Shown: positions 17,045-24,699 of the stretch, piece after piece
Layout of the letters: the number at the start of each line of letters is the position of its first letter
Numbering within the stretch: position 1 is the first letter of the stretch
Assembly: GCA_046348225.1 (NCBI GenBank)
Contig: JAXMEQ010000007.1
Location: forward strand, 200,585 to 264,584
DNA length: 64,000 bases
Reading direction: 5' to 3'
Source: JAXMEQ01 sp046348225
GTDB taxonomy: Bacteria > Pseudomonadota > Gammaproteobacteria > Burkholderiales > Burkholderiaceae_C
Program-made: the position numbers and the translations under genes
The notes under the pieces: generated by a model
Told to the model about the DNA's origin: nothing
Seen by the model: the letters and a program-made list of their open reading frames with translations, nothing else
Databases searched by the model: none

Positions 17045-17713
17045 ATGACCGAGCTGATCCTGATCCGCCATGGCGAGACCGACATGAACCGCGAGCTGCG
17101 GTTCCAGGGCCAGGTGGATCCGCCGCTCAACGCCATCGGGCACGAGCAGGCGCGCCGCCTTGGGCAACGGCTGGCCGGTGCCATGGCCCATGGCTTGTAC
17201 CTGAGCGACCTGCTGCGCACGCGCGAGACGGCGGCGCCCATTGCCAGCACCCTGGCCCTGCCCGGCGTGCCCGACCCGGCCCTGCGCGAGCAGGCCTTTG
17301 GCGCGGTGGACGGGCTGACGGTGGCCGACATCCAGGCGCGCTGGCCCGAGGCCTGGAGCCGCTGGACGGCGTTTGACCCGCTGTTTGCCATGCCCGGCGG
17401 CGGCGAAAGCACGCACGACTTTCATGCCCGGGTGATGGGCGCCTTTGCGCGCATCGCGGCGGCCCACGCCGGCCAGACCCTGGTGGTGGTGACGCACGGC
17501 GGTGTGCTCGACATGGTGTACCGCACCGCCATGGGCCTGGGCCTGAACGGCCCGCGCCAGAGCGAGATCCCAAACGCCGGGCTCAACCGGGTACGCATGG
17601 CCCCGGCCGGGCGGGTGGAGATTCTGGATTGGGCTGATACCCGGCACCTGGCCGATTTGCCGGCGCAGCCGACCTACGACCAGAAAAAAGTGTCGGCGGC
17701 TGACGCGGCTTGA
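17045..17713 (+). CDS. Histidine phosphatase family protein
   Basis: A 222-aa member of the phosphoglycerate mutase-like branch. The catalytic motif LIRHGETDMNRELRFQG (H9) is followed by the RTRETAAPIA and VVTHGGVLDM blocks that complete the phosphate pocket. Size and sequence fit cofactor-dependent phosphatases of the GpmB/CobC type; the true substrate is unknown. Its start is 27 nt from the divergent hydrolase gene. The last about 20 residues are a loose polar tail. Confidence 0.85.
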   Translation: MTELILIRHGETDMNRELRFQGQVDPPLNAIGHEQARRLGQRLAGAMAHGLYLSDLLRTRETAAPIASTLALPGVPDPALREQAFGAVDGLTVADIQARWPEAWSRWTAFDPLFAMPGGGESTHDFHARVMGAFARIAAAHAGQTLVVVTHGGVLDMVYRTAMGLGLNGPRQSEIPNAGLNRVRMAPAGRVEILDWADTRHLADLPAQPTYDQKKVSAADAA

Positions 17714-17758
17714 CGCGGTGCAACGGCTTTTTAGGGGCCTGGGGTTGTTGCGCCAATT

Positions 17759-17812
17759 GCTACTGATTTGATAGCAGCTTACGCAGTACTGGTGCGGACT
17801 GGAGGCCGAAAT
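17759..17812 (+). repeat. 54-nt dispersed repeat, copy E (left boundary of accessory island)
   Basis: GCTACT-N6-ATAGCA followed by GCTTACGCAGTACTGG and a GGAGGCC-like end. It aligns without gaps to the other copies. It is intergenic, between the histidine phosphatase and the toxin-antitoxin pair, in the same orientation as copy F at 23273. Confidence 0.82.
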
Positions 17813-17906
17813 GGCATTGAAATCTGGTCCCGAACGGCACAGTTACCTGGATAGCGCCCATTCTTTGCGCTGGCCCGGAGACCGCAAAACTGGTAATCTA
17901 GTCAGC

Positions 17907-18218
17907 ATGACCAGATTTACGGAGCCCTCCCATCAACCCTCCAAGCGCCCGGCCCCTGCGCCGGGACACTGGCTGCTGCAGGACGCCAAGGCGCGCTTCA
18001 GCGAGCTGGTGCGGCGCGTGCGCAGCGACGGGCCGCAGCATGTGACCGTGCATGGCCGCGACGAGGTGGTGGTGATCGCCGCTGAAGACTACCGGCGTTT
18101 GCAAGGCACCCAAACCGGCCAGGCTCTTGTTGCCGCTTTGCAGGCCTCGCCGCATCGGGACATTGAGCTTGCCCTTCCGGCCACCGAAGCCGCGCCCGTG
18201 CGGGACGTGAACCTGTGA
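17907..18218 (+). CDS. Phd/YefM family antitoxin
   Basis: A 103-aa protein. After a disordered proline-rich head, residues 22-70 match the Phd/YefM fold: WLLQDAKARFSELVRRVRS, then HVTVHGRDEVVVIAAEDYRRL. The C-terminal tail would wrap the toxin. The ATG at 17907 is chosen because upstream in-frame codons run into intergenic DNA containing the repeat. Inverted CTGGT/ACCAG elements (17890-17914) straddle the start and could be an autoregulatory site. The stop overlaps the toxin start by GTGA. Confidence 0.85.
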   Translation: MTRFTEPSHQPSKRPAPAPGHWLLQDAKARFSELVRRVRSDGPQHVTVHGRDEVVVIAAEDYRRLQGTQTGQALVAALQASPHRDIELALPATEAAPVRDVNL

Positions 18219-18640
18219 AGGGCTACCTGCTGGACACCAACGTCCTGTCTGAGCTGCGGCGCCCGCGCCCGGAGCCAAGAGTTGTCTCGTTTGTAAGTGC
18301 GCAGCCGCTGGAGAGTCTTTTCGTCAGCGCCGTAACCTTTGCAGAAATCCGGTTTGGCATTGAACTGATAACGGATGCCCACAAACGCGCATCGCTCAAT
18401 GACTGGCTGAACCTGCAGCTGAGGCCCATGTTTGAGAACCGCGCGCTGCCGATCACGGAAGACATCATGTTCAAGTGGCGGCTGCTGGTGGAGGAAGGAC
18501 GCAAGACCGGGCACACGTTTTCGCAGCCCGACCTGATCATCGCGGCCACGGCGCTGCACCATGGACTGACTGTGGTTACGCGGGACAGCGGTGGGTATGA
18601 GAAGGCGGGGGTTTCGCTTGTTGATCCTTGGCGGGGATAG
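18215..18640 (+). CDS. PIN-domain toxin, VapC/FitB-like
   Basis: A 141-aa PIN-domain ribonuclease with the four expected acidic residues: D7 (YLLDTNVL), E44 (TFAEIRFG), D106 (SQPDLIIAATA) and D124 (VTRDSGGY). These bind metal to cut RNA, often initiator tRNA in VapC toxins. GTG start, overlapping the antitoxin stop by 4 nt, the usual coupled arrangement. The FitB branch is suggested by the DTNVLSELRRP opening. Base composition drops toward its end, entering the lower-GC island. Confidence 0.88.
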   Translation: MKGYLLDTNVLSELRRPRPEPRVVSFVSAQPLESLFVSAVTFAEIRFGIELITDAHKRASLNDWLNLQLRPMFENRALPITEDIMFKWRLLVEEGRKTGHTFSQPDLIIAATALHHGLTVVTRDSGGYEKAGVSLVDPWRG

Positions 18641-18839
18641 TCGATGTTGGCGTTACTGATAGCTACTGGATCTAATCGTTCGGCTTGCGACCAGCGGTCA
18701 ACGTGGTAGGTCGAGCGTTTGCGATAGGCTGATTGCGGACAGATCGAGGTTCAGCTCATACGCCTGAACTCAACCCGATCCATCCCTTGAAATATAAGTT
18801 AGACCGCCTGCTTCGCAGTCTTGACAAGTAGGGCGGCCT

Positions 18840-21800
18840 TTAGTGGAGCCGCCGTTGCACTATCGCCTCCGCGTCCTCGCGCCGGGCATCGTGCTCATAC
18901 GTCCTTACCAAGCCCATGAGCAACTTTGACGCGACGTAGGGGTGCGAATACTGGAGTGCCTCTGCCCAGCCTCGGTACTTGTCGGCGAGTTCGCGTTCTT
19001 GCGCACCACCTTCTCCTCTCCAATGGGCACCACGAGCGTTGAACTGGCCAGTTTGGACGCCTCGCATCATTGCGTCAGAGTGGATTTCTTCGAGCACATC
19101 CCGAACAGGTTCGCAGGGCCACACGCCGTCTGCGCCCACGGGCGCATGAGCGACAAGTTCCCCAATGTTGATGTCCGCGACTTCGAGACGTCCCAATCCC
19201 TCACAGGCGTTTCGCACAGCCTTGACCCAAACACGCAGGCCTTCTGTAGTTAGCTGACCTTGTTCATCGCGCCCCGGGAGTGTTTCAATGCCACTCAAGA
19301 GCTTGTATCCTTGCTCCGCGAAGTGTGTGATCTGCTCATCAGGCACCGAGAACTCAGCCGGGTCTGAGCCGCCGTCCCTTCTCTTGTACACGTACACGAT
19401 TGCCTGCACATAAAGCTCGGGATGGGCTGCAACGTACGTCGCTAAATTGGGAATGCCGTAGTTGCCGGCACGCGTGTGCGGTTTCGCAAGAGCATCGATG
19501 TACAAGTACTCTAGCCCGGCTTTCTGGTCGAGAGTTAGCGCCGTACTATCGTTGATCCGCTCAAACGCTTTTTCGATGTAGTGCTGCTGAAGACGGAATT
19601 GACCTTCAGGCTCCTCACTGTCTTTCGCAATCGCGGTCATAAGACAAAAGAGCAACTCAGGATCGAACTTTTCAAGGTTGAATTGGGCGGAATGAAAGGC
19701 GGCTCGTGGTCGCTTGGCCGCTATCAAGCGGTCAAGCGCTTCCGCAGCCTCTTCCGTACTCTCGCGAACCCAATCTGGAAACACCTCGGTCCAGTATGTC
19801 CGCTGCGCGTGCTCCCGAAGTGCATCGACGCGGAGCCACGTTGAACGCCGGAACGGCGCACTAAGCAATACGCGTACGTAGTTCTCCTCGGAAAGATCGG
19901 CCGAGAGTCGATCTAGAAGGGCCTCGCGCTCAAGTGGATCGCTGCAGCCGGTGATGAGCCCAGCAATGAGTAAGCGGCGGGCATTCGCCGTACTCGGACG
20001 CTCTGGCGCTAGCGCGGCGCGGATCGCATTACTAATTCCGTGCAAATCTAGAATGCGCCCCGCATACAGGTAGCCAACATCGTAGTGCGCGTTGCCGTAA
20101 TCCGCTAGATCGGCAACGCCGGCAGGTCCACGCGAGAGATGTACCTCGCGAAGCGCGTCGGTCCTGAGTGCAGCTACGCGTTCCTCGCGCTTCTCGTAGT
20201 CATGCGAGTCATCGACAAGTTCCTCGGCGGACTCTTCGACCCAGTGAGTTCGAAACAACCACTCGTGCTTCTGGAGAAGGTCGGCAGGTTCGAGTGCTTC
20301 GCGGACTCGCTTTGCAGACTCCGTAAGAACTATGAAGTCGTCATTGTTTGCCTGTGGCTTACCGCGTCGGGTGAGCAGCCGCTTGCGAATCTGCTCGCGA
20401 ACGATCGCTTTGTCGCTGTCCGAAGCACTCGCAGCCCACGCTTCAATGATCGTCCATACACGCTCACGATCCGCGGCTGCCAAGCCAGGAAGGCAGTTCA
20501 CCAAGTCACAGACCATGCCAGTCGTGTGACCATGCTTCCAGCCAAGCACCATTTCGACCACGTTGTGTACGAACGTCATGATCGGCGCCCAAGTAGACAA
20601 CGGTTCGCCGTACCCATGGCCATCGTTCCTCCACTTTGGCTTATGGCTGTAGCTTCCGTGCTGCGGCCCTGTGCCTAGTTGATCGATGCACACGTTCCAC
20701 GCGACCGCTGGGAATCGACCTGCAAGCTGCTGCAGTACCCTGAGGCGAATGTCATGGCTGGTTGCGGTCTGTGGCATCCACGCGCGAAATATTGCTTTAA
20801 GCGAGTTGATGGGGCGGTTCACCCAGTTGTCATTGATCTCAATCTGTGAGAGCTGCGCGAGAATGAGAGCTGCTCGCGGCATCGTCGCTGGGCTCCACGA
20901 TAGCCCTTCAAGTGCCCAGAGAAGACCGGTACGTGGACACCCCCCTCCGAAGAGGCCTGCGCCCGCCGGGCGCATGAGACCGTATGTCTCCGGTACAACT
21001 TGCCGTAAGTCAGACTCAATAATGTCTAGGAACTCGTTCGGAGCCGCCTCGGCATACGCAGTGAGGTCGGTGTCGTTCGCTTCCAACAGGCGAGTCTTGA
21101 GCGGTGTGAGGAGTGCGCGCACGAGCTTTTGCGCCGCGACCTCACAGTCAAAGCCAAGACGATCAAAAAACAGGTGGTGGCCGTGAACTGAGAGCAGCAC
21201 TAGCGTCTCAGCAATGCTCCTCCTGAGCGTTCCGGAGAATTCACGCGACTTCCCATGAATTGCAGCCGCCCATTGCTCTTCGTCGGGCAGATCGAGCTTC
21301 GGATCGTCTTCACCAAGCACAATGTGTGCGACGGTGAAGAATCGCTCTAGGTCTGTTCGGGTCACTTCCCCTGCGATCGCGAACAGGGCGTCAATCTTTG
21401 ATGCGACGCCGCGGTAGTGGCCTGCGGACCACATCGGAGGATCATTGCCCTGCGCGAGCCGCTGACATGTCCGCTCAAGGAGCTCATATGGCATATCGCC
21501 GCCGAGAAGCGATAGCACTGTCTGGTCGGGAGGGCGGGTCGCGTTCCATGCGCCGACAAGCAAGAAGGGCACGAGCGATGACGCCGTGTGCACATCTGTT
21601 GCCCATTCTGGTAGCCGGACACCGGGCGTCCTCGCAAGTCGACGCCTGAGGACCGTGAGTGAACGGCCGGATTCGTTGTCGAGCCGAGTTACTTCATCTC
21701 GCGTATACCCAACCCCTTCGAGCGATGTCTTGAACTGCTCGTAGTTCAATGGCTCAAGCACAATATCTGGCTCGATGTTTGCCGCATTCCGAGGGTACAC

Positions 21801-22991
21801 AACGATGCACCTAACGTTTTGTGAAAGCGATGCGAGGTCGCGCTCGACGGCGCGGTTGTGCACGACAGCGACAAACTGCGAGGTGCCTTGTGCCAGCTTC
21901 TTCGCGGTGCCGGGATCGTCAAACACTAGAACGCGGTCACGGAGTTCGACGATCTTTGGGTCAATTACGGTCTCAAAAAAGTGCGCAACGAAGGCCAGCG
22001 CTTCTTCGGTTGAGTCTGCCATTACCACGACCGGGCTATTGGAGTTCTGCGTAAGGCGTGCTAACAGAGTTTTCTTTGATCTTTCGATTGCATGCGAAAA
22101 CAGGGAGCCCGGCAATGGAGGCTCCGCGACGTTGGCCCAATCGGACCAGCATTGCGACAGTGTTCGGACACCCAGGGAGGGTTTCCCGACTTCGTGCGCA
22201 AACCACAGCTGTGCAGCTATCGACTGTTCGATCCACTGTTCAAGATCGCTTGAGTCGTAGGCGCGCACGTCGCGCCACTCGTGTTTGACTCGCTTTAGGG
22301 CAGACCACTCGTTCTTGCCCGGCCAAGCACGGGGCGTCACGAATACGAACGTTAGTGCAGCGCGGTCGGCCTTGCTTGTCGCTTTCGTGCTCTTTGCATA
22401 GTCGCTCTCCGCCTTCGCTTTCGGATCTTCATTTGTTCCAAATTCCCAGCCAGACGAGCCGGCTGGAATCCAAGGCGTCCCTTCAGTGATATCAAGCTGG
22501 CCATCCCACCCAGGACGCTCGGCATCGTCATTGCCAGGGAAATCAAGGCTCGTGATACCACGTCCGGTTGAGTTCACCAGTGTCCGAAGAAGGACGGCGA
22601 AGCGGCTTCGCGCTTGGATGTTTCGAGATGCCCAGGCTTCGATGTCTCGTGCTTTGATGCCGAGGAACGGGACTGTGTACGGCGTTACTCCCGCCGCCAC
22701 GTTCGCGGTACTTGTGGTTGCCGCATCAAATGCAGCTTGCATGTCAAGTAACCTCGCCGCTGGAAACCCGAACGCCGCTTCTATGCGGGTTGCCATTTCG
22801 GACGTAGTTGCGACATGTCCATTGAGGAAGTTGTTTAGCGCTGGGCGACTTACCCCCACGAGCTTTGCGGCTCGGACGACGCTCAAGCCTCTGGGGTTCA
22901 GCACTTTTGCGCGTACGAATACGCCGGGGTGAATGGGCGAGACCTCATGCCCGGCGTCAGTATCGAACTCGGTACGAGATGGTCCATTCAT
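18840..22991 (-). CDS. Giant HigA-type HTH fusion protein, unknown (candidate defence gene)
   Basis: A 1383-aa protein. Residues 19-90 form a HigA/VapI-type HTH (HPGVFVRAKVLNPRGLSV, VGVSRPALNNFLNG, EMATRIEAAFG). Residues 105-270 are a compact domain with FPGNDDAERPGWDGQLD, SSGWEFGTNEDPKAK and TFVFVTPRAWPGK; the D...E...K spacing recalls restriction-nuclease folds but is not canonical. Residues 300-470 look like a P-loop NTPase that has lost Walker A (VVVMADSTEEALAF) with a possible Walker B RVLVFDDP. The remaining about 900 residues are helical and repeat-like. The ATG at 22991 is chosen because the HTH begins soon after and a palindromic promoter lies just upstream; the frame stays open to 23126. 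It is visibly less GC-rich than its neighbours, and I know no named family. Confidence 0.72.
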   Translation of the reverse strand: MNGPSRTEFDTDAGHEVSPIHPGVFVRAKVLNPRGLSVVRAAKLVGVSRPALNNFLNGHVATTSEMATRIEAAFGFPAARLLDMQAAFDAATTSTANVAAGVTPYTVPFLGIKARDIEAWASRNIQARSRFAVLLRTLVNSTGRGITSLDFPGNDDAERPGWDGQLDITEGTPWIPAGSSGWEFGTNEDPKAKAESDYAKSTKATSKADRAALTFVFVTPRAWPGKNEWSALKRVKHEWRDVRAYDSSDLEQWIEQSIAAQLWFAHEVGKPSLGVRTLSQCWSDWANVAEPPLPGSLFSHAIERSKKTLLARLTQNSNSPVVVMADSTEEALAFVAHFFETVIDPKIVELRDRVLVFDDPGTAKKLAQGTSQFVAVVHNRAVERDLASLSQNVRCIVVYPRNAANIEPDIVLEPLNYEQFKTSLEGVGYTRDEVTRLDNESGRSLTVLRRRLARTPGVRLPEWATDVHTASSLVPFLLVGAWNATRPPDQTVLSLLGGDMPYELLERTCQRLAQGNDPPMWSAGHYRGVASKIDALFAIAGEVTRTDLERFFTVAHIVLGEDDPKLDLPDEEQWAAAIHGKSREFSGTLRRSIAETLVLLSVHGHHLFFDRLGFDCEVAAQKLVRALLTPLKTRLLEANDTDLTAYAEAAPNEFLDIIESDLRQVVPETYGLMRPAGAGLFGGGCPRTGLLWALEGLSWSPATMPRAALILAQLSQIEINDNWVNRPINSLKAIFRAWMPQTATSHDIRLRVLQQLAGRFPAVAWNVCIDQLGTGPQHGSYSHKPKWRNDGHGYGEPLSTWAPIMTFVHNVVEMVLGWKHGHTTGMVCDLVNCLPGLAAADRERVWTIIEAWAASASDSDKAIVREQIRKRLLTRRGKPQANNDDFIVLTESAKRVREALEPADLLQKHEWLFRTHWVEESAEELVDDSHDYEKREERVAALRTDALREVHLSRGPAGVADLADYGNAHYDVGYLYAGRILDLHGISNAIRAALAPERPSTANARRLLIAGLITGCSDPLEREALLDRLSADLSEENYVRVLLSAPFRRSTWLRVDALREHAQRTYWTEVFPDWVRESTEEAAEALDRLIAAKRPRAAFHSAQFNLEKFDPELLFCLMTAIAKDSEEPEGQFRLQQHYIEKAFERINDSTALTLDQKAGLEYLYIDALAKPHTRAGNYGIPNLATYVAAHPELYVQAIVYVYKRRDGGSDPAEFSVPDEQITHFAEQGYKLLSGIETLPGRDEQGQLTTEGLRVWVKAVRNACEGLGRLEVADINIGELVAHAPVGADGVWPCEPVRDVLEEIHSDAMMRGVQTGQFNARGAHWRGEGGAQERELADKYRGWAEALQYSHPYVASKLLMGLVRTYEHDARREDAEAIVQRRLH

Positions 22992-22997
22992 CGGGGC

Positions 22998-23027
22998 ATT
23001 GTATTGTGTCGCGCTACACAGCACAAT
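22998..23027 (-). promoter_or_regulatory. 30-bp palindromic promoter-operator of the giant HTH gene
   Basis: On either strand the pattern is ATTGT-2-TGTGT-1-GCGC-1-ACACA-2-ACAAT, symmetric at all but three base pairs per side. On the minus strand TTGTGC and TACAAT are exactly 17 nt apart and are both contained in it, so the palindrome is the promoter. The -10 ends six bases before the ATG at 22991. Transcription would start at or next to the A of the start codon, giving a leaderless message. HigA-type HTH proteins usually bind such a site to repress themselves. Confidence 0.68.
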
Positions 23028-23272
23028 CCTAGAATCATCACCGGACAGCCGGACGGTAATTGTCGTTCTTGAACTGTCATTCCGCAATGCTTCCACCAAC
23101 GACCGCTCTTGGGCAATAGCCCTCATTGATGGAGTCTGGCTCGGGAGAGCAACCTCTTGCCAGCTGTCATTTGGCTACCTAATGATGTATCCGCGCTATT
23201 TCACGAGCAAGCTGGCAACTGCAGTGACCAGCAACTGTGCGCCGAGAGGTGGTCTCGGGCAGTAGTGAAATC

Positions 23273-23326
23273 GCTATCAAAAACATAGCGCCTCACGCAG
23301 TATTGATAGGGGCTAGAGGCCAAAAC
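23273..23326 (+). repeat. 54-nt dispersed repeat, copy F (right boundary of accessory island)
   Basis: GCTATC-N6-ATAGCG then CCTCACGCAGTATTG and GGGGCTAGAGGCCAAAAC. It is intergenic and in the same orientation as copy E, so the two form imperfect direct repeats around the toxin-antitoxin and giant-protein genes. Confidence 0.85.
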
Positions 23327-23366
23327 TACTCACAACCTTGCCCGCAGAAACCGGGACAAATCTCGC

Positions 23367-24692
23367 TCAAGCCCCCGCGCGCGGAATCCCAAGCCGCTCT
23401 TCCACTAGGCCTGCCAACCTCCCCAACCGCCGCGACTCCGGCTGGCTGTTCGCCGCCTGCCGTAGCAGGTGCTGCGCGCCGCCGAGCTCGCCGCTGCGGC
23501 GCAGTGCGTTGATGTGGATCTGGGCAAACAGGTCGCGCTGGGCGTGGCTGCCGCCGATGGCCACCAGCCGGGGCAGGGCAGCCTCCAGGCCGGCCACGGC
23601 CTGCGGCCAGTCGCCGCGCGCATGGGCCAGAAGCGCCTGCGCGGCGGGTACGGCCACCTGTTGCCAGGCGGCGCGCTGTGGGTCGGTGGCCTGTGCGGCA
23701 TGGGCCACGATGGCGCCCAGCAGGGTGTCGGCCTCGGGCCGGCCGGCACGCGCCAGGCCGTACAGGTACTGCAGGTCCAGAAACGGCAGCACCTGGTCTT
23801 GCACGCGCGCGGCCAGGTGCGTGGCCACGTCGTGCCAGCGCTCGCCCACATCCACGCCCGCCAGTTCCAGCCGCGCCAGCAGGGACACGGCGTTGATCTG
23901 GTCTTGCGAATAGTCCTTCACCACGCCCCACACCTGCGTGTCGTACAGGCGCAGCGCCTCCGCGTGGTCGTCCAGCTCCAGCGCAAACAGCGCCTGGTGC
24001 CACCAGTTGTGCGTGACCATGAAGGAGTTCAGCCCTGTCCAGGTGTCGCTCACGTCCGCCATGAAGGCCTGCCCTTCGCGGATGCGCCCCTGCGTCAGCA
24101 TCACATGCGCCAGCGCGTGGTGGGCCCAGGGCTCCTTGCGCCGCAGCCGGATGGCGTGGCGCGCGGCAGCCTCGGCCTGCGGCAGCAGGTGGCACTGCTC
24201 CCAGGCAAAGGCCAGCATGCCGTGCAGGTAGGGCACATCGCCCGCCGCGGGCAGCGCCTGCAGTGCCATGCGCAGCATGGCCGGCGAGTTGCCCAGGTTG
24301 AACAGGTGGTACTGCCCGAGCTTGAGCGAGGCCAGGTCGCGCGGGCATTCACGCGCCTGCTCTTCGTGCAGGGCGATGGCGCGCAGGATGTCGCCGTTCA
24401 CCCAGGCCTGCACGGCCTGCACAAACCGCTGTTCGCGGGGCGTGGCCTGCAGCGGTGACGCCAATGCCCGCGCGATGAACGGCCGGGCATTGCGCGGCCC
24501 TTCGCGCGACTCGGCAAACATGTGCAGCGCAGCGCAATACGCCTGTACCAGGGGACTGGGGTCCGTGTCGGCGGCGCTCAGGATGTTGACGGCCCGCGCC
24601 TCGCTGGCAATGAAGCCTTCCACAAAGTCGTCCAACGCGGCCAGGCTGTCTGGCTGCTGCAAGGTGACCGGGTTGCCCAGGCAGTCCTGCAT
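23367..24692 (-). CDS. TPR protein of the TTC38 type
   Basis: A 441-aa soluble protein built of helical TPR-like repeats. Blocks such as YLHGMLAFAWEQCHLLPQAE, EPWAHHALAHVMLTQGRIREG and FMVTHNWWHQALFALELDD are the conserved core of the TTC38-like family, whose biochemical role is not known. It is last gene of the peptide-importer/amidase operon and starts 7 nt after the amidase stop. Association with amidases recurs in my recollection of proteobacterial operons, but a functional link here is inference only. Confidence 0.78.
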   Translation of the reverse strand: MQDCLGNPVTLQQPDSLAALDDFVEGFIASEARAVNILSAADTDPSPLVQAYCAALHMFAESREGPRNARPFIARALASPLQATPREQRFVQAVQAWVNGDILRAIALHEEQARECPRDLASLKLGQYHLFNLGNSPAMLRMALQALPAAGDVPYLHGMLAFAWEQCHLLPQAEAAARHAIRLRRKEPWAHHALAHVMLTQGRIREGQAFMADVSDTWTGLNSFMVTHNWWHQALFALELDDHAEALRLYDTQVWGVVKDYSQDQINAVSLLARLELAGVDVGERWHDVATHLAARVQDQVLPFLDLQYLYGLARAGRPEADTLLGAIVAHAAQATDPQRAAWQQVAVPAAQALLAHARGDWPQAVAGLEAALPRLVAIGGSHAQRDLFAQIHINALRRSGELGGAQHLLRQAANSQPESRRLGRLAGLVEERLGIPRAGA

Positions 24693-24699
24693 GGCCGTG

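Larger units (their letters stand above)
22992..23366. other. 375-nt intergenic region upstream of the giant gene
   Basis: Holds the palindromic promoter (22998-23027) next to the giant gene's start and repeat copy F (23273-23326). Between them, 23028-23272 is lower-GC sequence in which I see no supported gene; the giant gene's frame remains open through part of it, but without HTH homology. The right end is the 3' flank of the TPR gene. Confidence 0.6.

Noticed and set aside
17018..17647. N-terminal extension of the alpha/beta hydrolase to 443 aa
   Set aside because: The extension is antisense to the histidine phosphatase; the hydrolase fold starts at MSSLILIPG.
17757..17778. FitA-type operator (TGCTATCA with TGATAGCA half-sites) in repeat copy E
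   Set aside because: The stem of the repeat resembles the half-sites, but spacing is far too short and the same stem occurs in all copies away from any FitAB-like gene.
18749..18840. Integron attC-like site or terminator after the giant gene
   Set aside because: A GTTAGAC core and small hairpins are present, but the matching RYYYAAC partner does not pair and there is no T-run.
22992..23126. 45-residue N-terminal extension of the giant protein
   Set aside because: It would translate through the palindromic promoter and adds no HTH homology; kept only as an alternative.
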